From: Crotophaga sulcirostris
Taxonomy: Eukaryota; Chordata; Aves; Cuculiformes; Crotophagidae
Assembly: GCA_013397455.1 (NCBI GenBank)
Contig: VYZB01000213.1
Location: 24,279 to 88,278 of the forward strand
DNA length: 64,000 nucleotides
Direction: 5' to 3'
The position numbers and the translations under genes are program-made. The notes under the pieces were generated by a model that was given only the letters and a program-made list of their open reading frames with translations, had not been told where the DNA came from and made no database searches. Numbering within the stretch: position 1 is the first letter of the stretch; each line of letters starts with the position of its first letter. Of the stretch, positions 49,691 through 62,300 are shown in pieces.

Positions 49691-52600
49691 TATGAAGCAC
49701 TGGGAAATCTGAATAGGAGATGGTATTAGCCTACATATAACACAGACTGCAATCTCATTAGACTAACGTTCTTGTCTTTGTTTTGCTGCATACCCATAAA
49801 GTGCCAAGAAAGCCATTAGAACAGTTTCTTTTTACTTTATTATCTACCAATAGTGTAAGTAACTGCCTGTTATAACTTAGATCTCTCTGGCTTTGGAGAA
49901 AATTGAAGCAGCATCAAGTAATAGAAAAATGGTAATAGAAACAATAAGCCAGATTTTAAGATGGTGTAAATCAGTGTGACTGTACCAAAGACTATACAGC
50001 AATTCCAATTTGCAATAACTGAAGATCTGCAGTCTTTTGAATACATATTTGCTAATGAGAGAAATACTAATAGAAATATTGTTAAACTGAGGCTAAAAAT
50101 CTGTCTCATAATAAGCAAATTGATCAGTGTCTTTTCCCTTTTAAGCTGAATTTGTATGCAAAATTAGTGGAGTTATTTTTATTATCCAAGTAAACTTTCT
50201 AAATAAAAAAAGATCAAAGATTTATAACACAATCATACATTGTAAAGAGCTCAGTTCAGCTGCACTGATTAGAAACTGAGGTTGTACTCCCTAATAAAAA
50301 TTTTGGATTTATTATTTTTCTATTTATATAAATTACATTAAATTTTAGGGGCTGTTGTCTTTTTCTTCTGGTTGCTGTATGCCAGGGCTGGCTAACACCA
50401 CCAGTGTTTTTTGACAATTGGTAGATATAGCCCACAAAGCATGGACCAAGGAATATTGTCCAGGAATCCCTTCCACCAAGTTCAGCTTGGAAGAGCTGGT
50501 AAGAATGAATCTGATAAAATATTTTCTTTTGTTTAAATGAAAATTTTCACAGAAACATTTTATTTCAGATTTTTCACAAGAAAAGTCTTCTCTCCCTATA
50601 AATTGATCACAGATATAAATAAGAAAAAAAAAGTTACTGAACCTTGGTTTTTTCATCTTTACAGCCTTTACAAATAAATTAAAATTTCTTCAGATATCAA
50701 TAGCATTCAAAAAAAAAATCATAATCAAACTTGGATAAAAAACCCCACAACAGATCAACTATTAGAATATCTTTCAGTATTCTCCACAACATGCAAACCC
50801 CAAACAATTTATCTGTGATACTGAGCTTGAGTCACAAAGATGACTTTGGTGCTGTATAACTACTGATTGTCATGGCAAACCACGTCCTCAATTACAAAGA
50901 TTTAAGATTTAAGATTTTTCTGTTATTAACCTTTCCTTAGTGATTTCAGCAAGGCTTTTTTCAGCCATCTCAGCCCACCCAGCTGCTTTGGTGGGAGCTG
51001 GCAGAGGCACTGTACTCAAGATGTAATAAGTTGTACTGTAATTAGACACTGAATGTCCATAACTGAAGTAATTTGTTCTATTCTAGCTGTAGATATTTCC
51101 CAGCTTGAATGTGCTGAAATTATTTCTTTGTTTGTTTGTTTATTTCACTTTTAGAGGACCACAAAAAAATTCAGTCCCCTTATGCAACAGTTAGACACTA
51201 CAGAAAAAAATGTATATACAAAACAGACAGTCTCAGTCCTACAATTAGACAAAACAGATGGGGAGGTATGCGATGTACAAATGAATAAAGTATCAAAACA
51301 TTATGAGTGTGCTGGCAGCTCTAACTTTTAGTTTTTCAGTGTTTTTTTCGAATCTATAATGATATTTTTATACCTATTCAGTGTTTTTTTTACATAGGTT
51401 TTCACAACATTTGCTACATGTCATTCTCTTCTCCTTTCCAAATGACTGATTTGCCGTTGTTTCTTCTTAAATGTAGAGAAAGAGAAGCCCGGAAAATCTA
51501 CATCAAATGCTGGAAAGTTTAAGGAAGTTATCATATGAGAAAACAAAGGTGGTACTGGAATGCAGATGAAAATGAGACTATATTGGTATTACTCAGTTGC
51601 TACCCACCAAATGTCTAATACAGCCTGAACAGTGAAAAAACATAGAATGCTTCTTGTTGTCTCTTGTTTCACAGAATAATGCAACAATACTGTTGCCAAG
51701 TTTCACTCCCACTCTGTAAGTGACTTAAATGTTTTTGCACCTCTCCTGTTGTCCTTGGTGGCCACTACTGTTTGTACAATATGCATGAGAAAGTCACCAG
51801 AGGGTAAATCTAACACTTAATGATATTTCTTTGGCATATTTTCCACATACTGTGAGAATGTTTGTAGAAGTAATGGCATCCCAAGAGAGAAGGAACTCTG
51901 TTTTAACTGCTGCCTTGCAAGCACTCCTTGTTTCACGATTTACAGTAGGTATTAACTAAATGCTTGCACAAATTAGAACTGATTTAATTGCAACAACAAA
52001 AAAAAGAAAAGAAAATGCAAACACTAGACTTTGTAGTGCATCAGACAATTCATGAAAAATTAAGCTATACACAAAATCAACTTTAAGACATTTGGTATTG
52101 TTTGACAGCACTGTACAGTTTTACAGTTTTCCTTTGGATATTTCTCTCATTAAACTTGTACTTGTTTTCTAGTGTTTTCTCTGCCTGGCAGATGAGTCTT
52201 AAAAAATTAATTCATTTACTGAATATAGTGTTCATACACAGTCACAGAAATGATTTATATCTGTTTTTTACAGCACACTCTGGTGAATAGTTCTGTTAGC
52301 CAGGCAATGTTCTAAGATGGAGCTGTTCTACGGATGTTTGCATTGCAACCATTCAGCATCCATGTCTATGTTCATACTTCAATATAACACTGTAGACAAT
52401 TCTCTACTTTTGCATTTTCTCGCTATTGTCTTTCTTCACTATTTGGAGTCTTTTGAAGCTGGTCTACACTGAACTGCACCATCAGGGAGGCTGATCACAT
52501 CCCAAAGACACCAAGTAACTTTCAGTTTGATTGTCTATGATTAGTGTTTCAGAGGTTGGAGAAAACTGTTTTTAACAGACATATGAAGGACAGAGAATCA

Positions 52601-53519
52601 GTTTATTATCAGTGTCTGCCCCTCTGGAAACTGTAAAGTGTGTGAAGATTCAACATCTTCGTGAACATTTCAGTCAATCACTAGAATCACTGGACTTGCC
52701 ATGTATTTGCATCTGTCCAAAAGTATCCTAGGTTGCTTGATTTTTTTTCGTTCCTCTTCTCCTCTTCTATTTTTTTACTTCATGTCTCTGTCTATTCTGC
52801 TAAGACAAGAATGCCAGAGAATAAATGGTATCTGTCCATGAGGTTAAGTGGTACATCTCCAAACCAATTAAGGATAACTGCTTCCAGAGCAGAGTTGCCA
52901 TATGTACATATGAAGTGTAACAGTTGGACCTGGCCTCTTCCAGGTTTGTATCCAGTCTGGGTTCTGGTATTGTTTCTTGTGTCTTAATGCTTGTCCAAAA
53001 AAGAAAGTCTTCTTTTTTGTTGTTGTTCTCTTCTTTTGACCCTCCTGCTCTGTTCATAAGGTCATACATGATTCCCAGAGTTAGCTTTATCTGTCCAGCA
53101 GTGAGCTTCATGACGTCCACCACAGTCAGCCAGCCTTACCTTTGTTCTCCTACATGTCGTGCTCTTCAGAATTGCCTGTGTTTAGCTTGTCTTGCCACTA
53201 AATGAGATTCAATGTAAGTAAAACATTCTGTTACAAGGTCAGTTTTTTATCAGGAAGATTTTGGGGTCTATAACACAATCTGAGTATCAATGGCTCTTCC
53301 TTATTCTGTGGAAGCATGCTTGTAACTTATGTGCTTCAAAAATTTAAGTATCTCTACCCGTGTATGATGAGGGATATAGTATTCAGCCTTGTTCCATAGT
53401 CTCTTTTGTTTAGCAGTGTAGACATATTCCTCATGTCTGACATTGACATTCACATAAGTTTACATCATGCCTAACACAGTACTATCTGATTACTAGAGGC
53501 CTCTCCATACTCTTAAAAT
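49691..53519. other. Unique non-coding sequence
   Basis: A+T-rich. Simple features are an 'agattta' direct repeat at about 50898-50918, a (GTTT)n run at about 51126-51143 and a perfect octamer at 52705-52712. Frames of 103-107 codons on the minus strand (50345-50656 and 52800-53123) have no domain. Confidence 0.65.
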
Positions 53520-53582
53520 AAGAATTATTATTAATCCATTATCATCCTTACTAATGGATACGATAATTATAATAATAAATAT
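53520..53582. repeat. A+T-rich imperfect hairpin with AAT repeats
   Basis: ATCCATTA (53534-53541) pairs exactly with TAATGGAT (53552-53559). Outside these, ATT-rich and AAT-rich arms continue the pairing imperfectly. It may simply reflect low-complexity A+T sequence. Confidence 0.5.
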
Positions 53583-55079
53583 TTGTCTCCTTGAAGAGTT
53601 TTCTTTGCGGTAGTCTGAAACACTGTTTCCCTAATCTCAGGGATCCCTGATACCCCCTAGCTTCAGTGGATGAATTGTCAATATGATTCTTTACTGTATT
53701 GCTGAATATTTCTATAAGTCAATCCTACTTCGGATGTGGACTTTGGACTCAAAAAAAAATCCAATGAAAATATCAGGACCCAGAGAGGACAGAAAAGAAT
53801 ATTTTTCTCAAGCACAGCATTATAATGTACAGATGTCATTTTAAGATCTACTTTAAGTATGTCCTGACTATATGCACTGAAAATAATTAGGATTGGCTTT
53901 TTAAGTGGATTATGAAGTTGTAGAAAATATCTTCAAATCAAGATTCTTATTCTCTCTTACAACTAAGTAAAAATACAGGAATATCTTGTTGTCTAGCCTA
54001 AAAACTTTACTGTGTCTGAGTTCTGATTAATTCAAGTAAAATACTTGTCTGGTCCCATTTCTGTATACACGTGAGAGAGATCAATAACATTTTCAAACAA
54101 GTCAGATCCTTCCTAGAATATGCAGTAAGAAACAATGGTATATTTTTTCCTCTGAAAAAAAGAAAATATACATTTTATGAGCACAGAATGGAGTCTCTGA
54201 TATAGTATTGAAGGACTTGGCAGGAAACTGGACTTGTAAGCTCCTTGGACAAATAAAATTACTTTAAGAAACATATATGCTTCATAGGTATACTCAGGAG
54301 AGATCATAATTTCTGGACTGAAAACATTCCTTTTAAACTCATTGCTGTTGAACAACTACAGTTTTCATATTGACTACTACAGTTTCTCAATTGCTTTTAC
54401 AATGAGTCCTATTGCTTCATTGAGGCAATAGGTGGTTCACAGAAATTTCAAAAGCTCTATAGGAAAAATTTCTGAAGGACTCAAATTGCATACAAAAATT
54501 AACCTGTTAATTTTATGTCTACTTCTTTTCTCACTGAATCTCCCAGGAAATCTCTCTGGATCACTGACACTTCTGAGCATTTCTAATTCTACTGCTGCAT
54601 TCCTAAGTCATATTTAAAAGTGTCTGTATTATTTTGTATGGATAAATAAATCGCAGCTACATATGAATTTTTTTTCTTTAAAAATTACATGCTCTTTGAG
54701 CATTATTATTACCTCTGTGTAATACTAAAAGTCAAGACAATGGGACTGGTTTTATGTCTGCGAAATCGTTCCCAGATCTGGTAGGGTGATAAAGAGGTAG
54801 ATTTGTCAATAAATAGTCTAATCATATTTTAGCAATACTAATAATCTAATAGTTACAGTAACATTTTAGTCTTTACCTACATGTATTGGGGGGCAGTAGG
54901 TGATTTTAGGACAAATTGTTATTAAAGAGATTATATGCGAACAACACTCAGTTAAGGGTTAAACTGCATGTGATTGCTAGTTAAACTTTTGGAAGAGCAC
55001 ATATAGTTTTTGGTATCCACCTAGAATAAACTTGAGAGGCAATCTTAAAAACCTGGGTAAATCCTGATAATTAAGGATT
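53583..55079. other. Unique non-coding sequence
   Basis: Nothing recognised. A short 'gtaagctccttg' at 54237-54248 recalls the L2 3' region but is too short to call. Confidence 0.65.
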
Positions 55080-55700
55080 CCTGATTTTAACTAATGACCT
55101 TCCAGCAGCTGTCCCAGGCACCTTTGGATAATACCAGAATGGCCTCAGGGAAGAAATGATTACTCCTTCAGCAGTTCTTCTCAGGTACAAATGAGGTGCT
55201 TAGGACCACTGGGAAGAATTCCCAGAGGAACTGGGAGACTGGTGACATCACCTCCTGCAGAAGTGTCCCCTGGTAGGGATGGGCTTGGACTCTGTGGCAA
55301 ACTGGAAACACTTCGTGCATGTCTGGGAATTTGAAAAAGGCCTCACTTCCTGAACAGTGTGGAGTTTGCCAGGTCTATGCCACTTTATTCAGACTTGGCT
55401 TGGTAAAGACGGCATCATGTCCTGTCATGTGTTCAGAACAATGACAGAATGCTGCTGTGAGGTTACAGTAAGAGCAAGAGGCTAAGGTCACTGATACGAC
55501 TGCTGCTGGCTGTTTTCATGTCAAAATGGCCAGAGGGGATGGCAGTACCATATCAGCTAGCACAGATGGTACACAAGTGTCCCAGCTGTAACTGTTGCAC
55601 TGGGTTATGACAGTGACTGAAGCAGTTAAGAAGAGAGTTAACATTTGTTGTCAGATAAAATCAGCATCATAACACGAGGCAAATTTTTTGAAGTACTGAA
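55080..55700. other. G+C-richer block of unknown origin
   Basis: Between A+T-rich flanks, this block is richer in G+C and contains a 7-bp hairpin (CTGGGAA, 3-nt loop, TTCCCAG) at 55209-55225 with another CTGGGAG at 55231. No long frame. A decayed LTR or other retroelement is possible, but no terminal repeats were found. Confidence 0.45.
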
Positions 55701-56879
55701 AATGTTTAATTCACAAAACCTGGCCTTTGCACAAAGCATCTTGAGAGAAGGGCTAACATTCATGGAGCTGTGACATTCCCTGGGCCTGCATTTACAGCGT
55801 ATGCATCTACCAACAGTTGTAGCCAGTGAATGTCATGGGTTGCAAGTCTGCTTTATCCCTGGGGAAAACAAGTACACAGAGGTGATACAGCTGTTATAAC
55901 TATCTGAGTAAAAAAGTCTATAAATATATTCTTGAATTTAAATCTTGTAGTGTAGACAGGAAGGTAGGAGGTGTAGGGTAAATGTTTGAAGTGCAGTAAA
56001 ATCTTTTATTGGTGCATCACTGACTACTAATAACCAAGCAACACATACTGCGGTCCATTACGTCCTTTAAGAAAGACCAATAAAAAAGTACAGTAAAAGT
56101 CATATGTAAATAGATTAATTCCCTTTCTCCTCATGGAAGGTAACAAAGGTTTAATCCATCTTTGGAGAAGGTGAAACAATTTTCAGTGGGAGTGATGGTA
56201 CAAGGAATCAAGTTGGTAGTGAAAAAATGTTGGTTCAGTAACATAAAAACAAAGAAGACTTCAACAAGGAGAAATATAGAAATAAATTAGACAATATAGA
56301 AATAAAAAGTAAAACTGGCAGATTCTAAAATATAAGCTCCGAAATTTCCTGACACAGAGATATTTATGGTTATGTTTGAGATTGTGGGCTCAGTCCTGCA
56401 ATTTGCTATAGAGCTTGTCCCAGTCCTTAAGTTTAAAGCTGTGAATAGTGTTTTTTATTCACAAAACTAAAATAGCTTTTCACACCATGTCAGAATGCTA
56501 GCACTTCATCTAATGCTTTGAATAAGTTCCTCTGATTCACCAAGAAACTACAATTAGTTCACAATAGACAGTTTTAAGGCACACATCTCCACATCCCCAG
56601 GATGGAGTACATATCTGCTTTGTTTTATTAGAGGACCATTGCCATTAAGAAGCTTCTTTTTCTTGTTCCCATGACTGATGGCATAATACCAATTTAATTA
56701 TGAGAAAATATGTAGCACAGCATATCCTCTTTCCCCCCGCCGGTATGTGAATTACAGCAGACTTCATAGGTGCTGACTCTCCTCAGAAGCTTTATGATTC
56801 ATACATAGGGCTGTAACCATGACTCCCAACATCAAGTTCGAAAGCAGTAATTTAGAATTAGTGACTCTCTACTGCAGGC
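55701..56879. other. Unique non-coding sequence
   Basis: Nothing recognised. Confidence 0.65.
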
Positions 56880-57290
56880 AGATCTGTAAGTGTCTATATC
56901 CCAATTAGCAGGGGCTGATCTTTGACTCGCTCATTTATTAAAGGTGTAGGACTGCAACAGAAAACCAGTGAAGAAAAAGCAGGGTGTCTTGGCGTATCTG
57001 TTTTAACTACCAAACTGTAATCCTGAGTTTCTCTCATCATTATTCCCGTCTGACAAGGTGTTAATTTTCAGAGATCAGCTTGCATTCCCTCTTGCTGAAT
57101 GGATATAAATTGCCCCAGGGACTGCTTTTGATTTGCATTCTCATATTAATGCTACCATTAGCCTTGATAGCTTTGTTGAGAAGGTTACAGGAAGTAATAA
57201 GTATATTCATCTGGGACCTTGTGCTTTCTTGTTTGGCTTATTTTGAACAGATTTTTTCACTGTTGAGAAGAATTAACTGAAATACTGCCT
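56880..57290. promoter_or_regulatory. Candidate conserved regulatory element
   Basis: Contains CCAATTAG (56901-56908), several TTAAT/ATTA cores and a perfect octamer ATTTGCAT (57131-57138) followed within 20 bp by ATTAAT. Simple repeats are absent and the base mix is even. A 66-codon frame (57080-57280) is hydrophobic, but has no start context or homologue that I know. Regulatory function is inferred from motif content only. Confidence 0.25.
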
Positions 57291-58650
57291 CAGCTTTTAC
57301 TTGTAAGGCAATGTTTACTCTCCTGCTGGAAAAGCTCAGTGTCCTCCTGTCATCTTTGCCCTGTCACTAATTAACTCTTAGCATTTGTAAGTTGTCCTCC
57401 CTGTGGTCTATATTAAAAAAAAACAATGTTTGAAAAAGATACAATGGAAGTGTTATATTATGTCAATTCATTCATTGTCTTTACCTCTGTCTTTGGTTTG
57501 GCTAAGACAAAATTTGGGACTGGAGGGTTAGAAACAGTGCATACCAAATACTGGAAAGAGGTAAGGTGCAGTAATGTGGACTATTTCTCTTTTTAGATTT
57601 ATCATTGTAATTAAATATTATTTCTGAACAAATCAGGAGAAAGGTGCTCAAAGATGTGGAAACTGTATTATATGCACTAGCAACAGATTCCTATAAGAAG
57701 TCACAAAGCAGAAACTAAATGCTTTAAGTGATAACTACAAGAAAATTAAAATAAATCTCTCAATAGTGTGGGTAGAGGAAGTGTTTAAACAACTACAGCG
57801 CAGGAAAAGGAGCAATAAGCAGTAATGAACAGAGAAAGTTGCTTCTGCCTCCCGTGTCAATGTTTAGCATGAGGAGTTTGAAAGTGTACATTGGAAAAGG
57901 AATGAAGAAAGAGAATAGGCAGGAGAAAGGTGACAAAACAGTTCAGATACTGAGTTTTGTCTGCCCAAGGGGACTTCTGCGTAGGCGGAGGAAAACTTGG
58001 TGGTAGGGACACACTTACCTGGACAGAAGAGAACAGAGAAGGGTAGGCTGTGTCCTACTGTGCTCCTCCTGAGCCAAGTGTTGCTATGTTAGAAGGAGCA
58101 GAGTACATGGTGTAAAATAGAGTTGCATATGAACAGAAAGGAAAACAGAAAGAGTGAAAGACCCACACAAAATAAATATAACAAAGATATGTTTGTGATG
58201 CTCCAAAAAGAGTAGACTTAATTTCTACCTTTAGATGGGTGCTGACAAGTCTCTTTGTTTGGCTATGCTTTGAGTACCCTGTAAAATGGTCCTGCTTCAT
58301 CTATCACTTGTTTCTTCGAATGGAAATTATAACTGTTTCAGAAAGGACTTTCACTGCTGTGTAATGGGTTTTCTCTGTAGAGGATTCCCGAGCTGTGGCC
58401 TTAGTCCGCACCAGAGTGGGACCTGCCTTTTACCACAGCCCATAAACTCTCTCTCTAAATATAAACACACAGTATGTAGCCCATCACAAAGTAGTCTGTT
58501 GGCTCTGAATGGAATGATAATAATAATAATAGAGATAAACCTGACAATTATAATAATGGTCAATGATTTACAGATAGATCTCTAGGTTAGTCAACGAGAG
58601 CTATATTTATCCAGTAAATATAAGGTTTTAATGCAGTTGCTGGAACAAGA
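57291..58650. other. Unique non-coding sequence with a (TAA)n microsatellite
   Basis: About five TAA/ATA units at 58517-58531. On the minus strand a strong donor-like CAG|GTAAGTGT reads across 58010-58022, but no good acceptor lies behind it. Overlapping 99- and 70-codon frames on opposite strands are chance. Confidence 0.6.
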
Positions 58651-59345
58651 CATTTGCATCAGATAAAATGCAGGTATTTTCGGAGTTACACTAATGGTTT
58701 CTCCCCTAGCTCACAGCACAGAAGGCTTATTTAGCTGGGCAAGGCTGCATAGTTTCTGCCTTTGCTCTGTTGGTTTTAGAAATGAGCATATTGGACTTAA
58801 TTTTCCAACCTTGTCAGTCCAACTCTCACTAGCATTACATTCAATTAGGCAAGAAAACTAAACCCAATTTAAAACAAACAACAAAAGGAAGAGTCCACAA
58901 TGAATAAAGTTGCTTTCTTATCACTTTAATGGACATTCCACTTCCTCAGTGGCTGGGATTATCTCAAGAGAATAATGGTAACACCTGTTTTTTTTCATCT
59001 TATCTCAAGTCTCCATGATGAGTCTCAATATTCTAAGTATGTATGTTTTAAAACAGCTTTCCTTGTAAATGCAAATTATATAGGGATAGCCTGTTAATGG
59101 CTTATTTTTATGTCCAGTATTAGCTTAAGTGTGACTCATTTACTCAACCTTCTGCTGCACACAGCAGAGGAATCAAATAGTCGTTATTATACTGCCCCAT
59201 GCAAGTGCCAGGTTATTCGGTGTTTCTCACTTTGTGTTGACTCCCCTAGCATATGCAAGCTTTTTATGCCTGCTGTGTGCTGAGTTAACTGTGGATTTTT
59301 AGTCGTCCCTGATTTCACAAATGCATCTCAGCATAAACATTATAA
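58651..59345. promoter_or_regulatory. Candidate regulatory element with two octamers
   Basis: Perfect octamers occur at 58652-58659 (ATTTGCAT) and 59069-59076 (ATGCAAAT), with GTTAAC at 59284-59289. The sequence from 59060 to 59345 is free of simple repeats. Function is inference; conservation across birds would be needed to support it. Confidence 0.25.
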
Positions 59346-62300
59346 TTTGGATTTGTTTTTATAACAGCTATACTCAGATGTCTAAATCTGACCTCAGCAG
59401 GTACTTCTTGAAGACTGCATTGGAAATTAACTCACGCTGGGAGGATATTTGAGAAAGATGTGTTCTACTAGCCAGTCGAGCCCCTTTTGAAAGTAGTTTA
59501 AAATAAATACCAATCTTTTTCTTTTTAATGTTAAATTATTTAGCATCTGTCACTGGGTTTGTACCTTTATCTTCTGCTGTGTAGTCAAAGTACTCTATTT
59601 ATTATTTCCTGCCACAGCTGATCCCATATCCTCTCCATCTATGTGTTATCAGTGCCTTATATCTTCTAGCAGGTGCTGAAATTTGTTCTGTAAATGTTAA
59701 CAGAAACGGCAGAAGAGATTTGAACATTCACTAGCAAATGTCCTCGGAAAACCAGCATTTGAAAGAACCCAGCAAAAAGCTCCTGCCAGAAACTATTTGA
59801 TCATAAACCTCTCAAGCAGAAAATTGGCAATCACTGCAAAAACAATTCCTCAGGAAAGTATTCAACTTTCAAATAACCCTGAAACACAACTCAATATCAT
59901 TTGATTTCCAGTGAGGGAGTCTAGCAGTCCTTCCCTGCGACAGAATCTGGTGCAAGGTAAAGAACTGCCTGTTCTTCCCACAACCCCTGGAAATAAAATC
60001 CTTTAGGAAGCAAGAATGCAAAAGTTCCTTTTTATTATAGAGATTTTCTACATGAGCTGCTACACACAGAAGTGAGGAAAACCCAGAAATTCTTGACTGA
60101 TTTCTGTAAGAGTCGTAAGTTTTTTGTAAATCCCTGGATGGGTTTACAGTAATCAAAATGTATAAAACAGACACCATTAAAATATAATAATTTCACATTC
60201 TTCCTTGCATGCTCCCCAAGGATGCGTGGCAGATGGTAAACACCAGAAGTGGCTCTGTGCGTGTATACACTGGATTTGAAGCACAAAATAGATCTGGTGT
60301 TAGCTGGCACATACACACAGCAGAAGATGAAATGGGAAAATGGCTGGTTTGGGACCAGCGTCTTCCAATTGTGCTCCTAGCTGAAATAAGCTAGGAGTGA
60401 AATAGAAGGCTTTGCAGAAGCCTGCAGATGTTATTTATTGTTCCACTTCTTTCAGGTGTAGTATACAGGGAAACAGAAACTGAGGTGGCTTCCTGCACTC
60501 TGATGTATCTTCATCCACAAACACAAGAATCTACTGCAATATGAAGCAATAAAAACTGTTTTCCACACAAATCCAAGAGTTTCAATAGGAAGTCCTACAA
60601 ACAAGGAGATTGAACTCTGAGTATGCCATTAACATGCCAAAACACCTCCTGTTGCTCAGTTGAGAAAATGCAACAATCAGAAGTTTTTAGTTTGTGAACA
60701 TAATCAGAGTGCAGGGACATGGTATACCTACCCAATAGGCTGAGGTTTTATAAAGAGAAAGTACTAACCGTAAGACAGGATTAAATTTAAATGTAAGATT
60801 CTGGTTTGTGTAAACAAAAGAGAGTATAATATTTACAAAGTTCAGTGTACTCAGTTTTCGCTCTACCATCTCATCTCCATCAACATTTATTTCTCTGTGT
60901 TCCAATCTTTAATATCTATTTTTTGAAAGGTGGCTTTGTGGGATAAATTAAGTTCCGTAACTGTAGACTATGATCACTGATTTTATATATGCCTAAGTCA
61001 TATGAGTAACTTGCTATGAGAGAATCCTTTCAAAATGCTTAGTTTACATTCGGGGAATCATCAAAATTACCAGAGGTATGAATGGCATTGACTCCTGATT
61101 TTGACCAAGAAGGGAAACCAGAAAGGACTGAACACTGCTCAACCACGTTGAGTAAGCTCAACTACTGAATATGCAAATACCTCTCTTCTGTAGAAAATAT
61201 GCAGTCAATCTGTGGATTGCCTCAAGTCTTGTTGGTGTAAATGCACTTCGGCAAAGCTGATTTTTCAGGACATGTGTTGATATGTGCCTGTACATTAGAT
61301 ATCAGGGATTAAACCCTCAAGGGCATGTGTTGGCATATATTTGTATGGAAGAGGAATAAAGTGTGACAACTGCTGGTGACAAGACTAAGATAGTCTTTCA
61401 CATGTGTACTTTTCTGCCTGAAGTAATAACAGATGCATAAATGAAACAAAATATTTAAAAGTGGGATGAAGTATTTTAATTTTGCAGTGCATAATGTGCA
61501 GCCACGGGTAGTAATAAGGGAAATAGCAAAGGGATTAAATATCTTTTGAATATCTGAAAAGCAGACCATAATAGAAAAGACTCAGTAATTTGTATTCTAC
61601 CTGTGATTCACATCAGTGTAGAGGATTCCAGTAAACTTTCTAGCTTCCAGCTTCCTTAAGTACAGAAGTGAGATGCTGTGTTTAAGTAGATTTGTATTTG
61701 GGTATTATTGAAATGATACACTGATTATAGTATACAATACATAGGCTGAAAAAGCAGTAGGTGTTTTCAAAACTTTTCGTAATTTTTAAAATTACAGGGA
61801 AAGTAAATAGTATTTGTATCTACTGGAACATAAGAAGGTGAGGGATTATGATATATTATTGTCTAACCCAAGGTCTCAACTATTCACAAATCACTTGTCA
61901 GCAGAAATGTATTTTTGTTTCATTCTTGGTGGGAGAACATTCCACTGCATAATTTCTATAACATTTTATGTTGAACAAAATAAGGTACATTCTTAATGTT
62001 ACAAATATTTAATAAAAACCAGTGTATGACTAGGGAAAATGAGAAAGGAGAGCTAATTATCTTATTTGGGGGAAACATATATTTCTTCTCTCATTAAACT
62101 GTCAGTTTAATTTAACAATAAAAAATACTGTACAGTCCAGTCAAGCACATTGCCAGCTTCTCTCTCCTTAAATACTTTTATGATCTAGTGGCCACTGTGG
62201 TATTATTTTAATTTTTTAGAGTTATTGTTACTGGTATTGTCTTACTTTCATAATAAATACTGTAACGTGGGGCACTCTGAAAAATCTTGGAGACAAGGTC

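Noticed and set aside
58010..58085. Strong minus-strand donor CAG|GTAAGTGT
   Set aside because: No convincing acceptor with a pyrimidine tract lies upstream on that strand.
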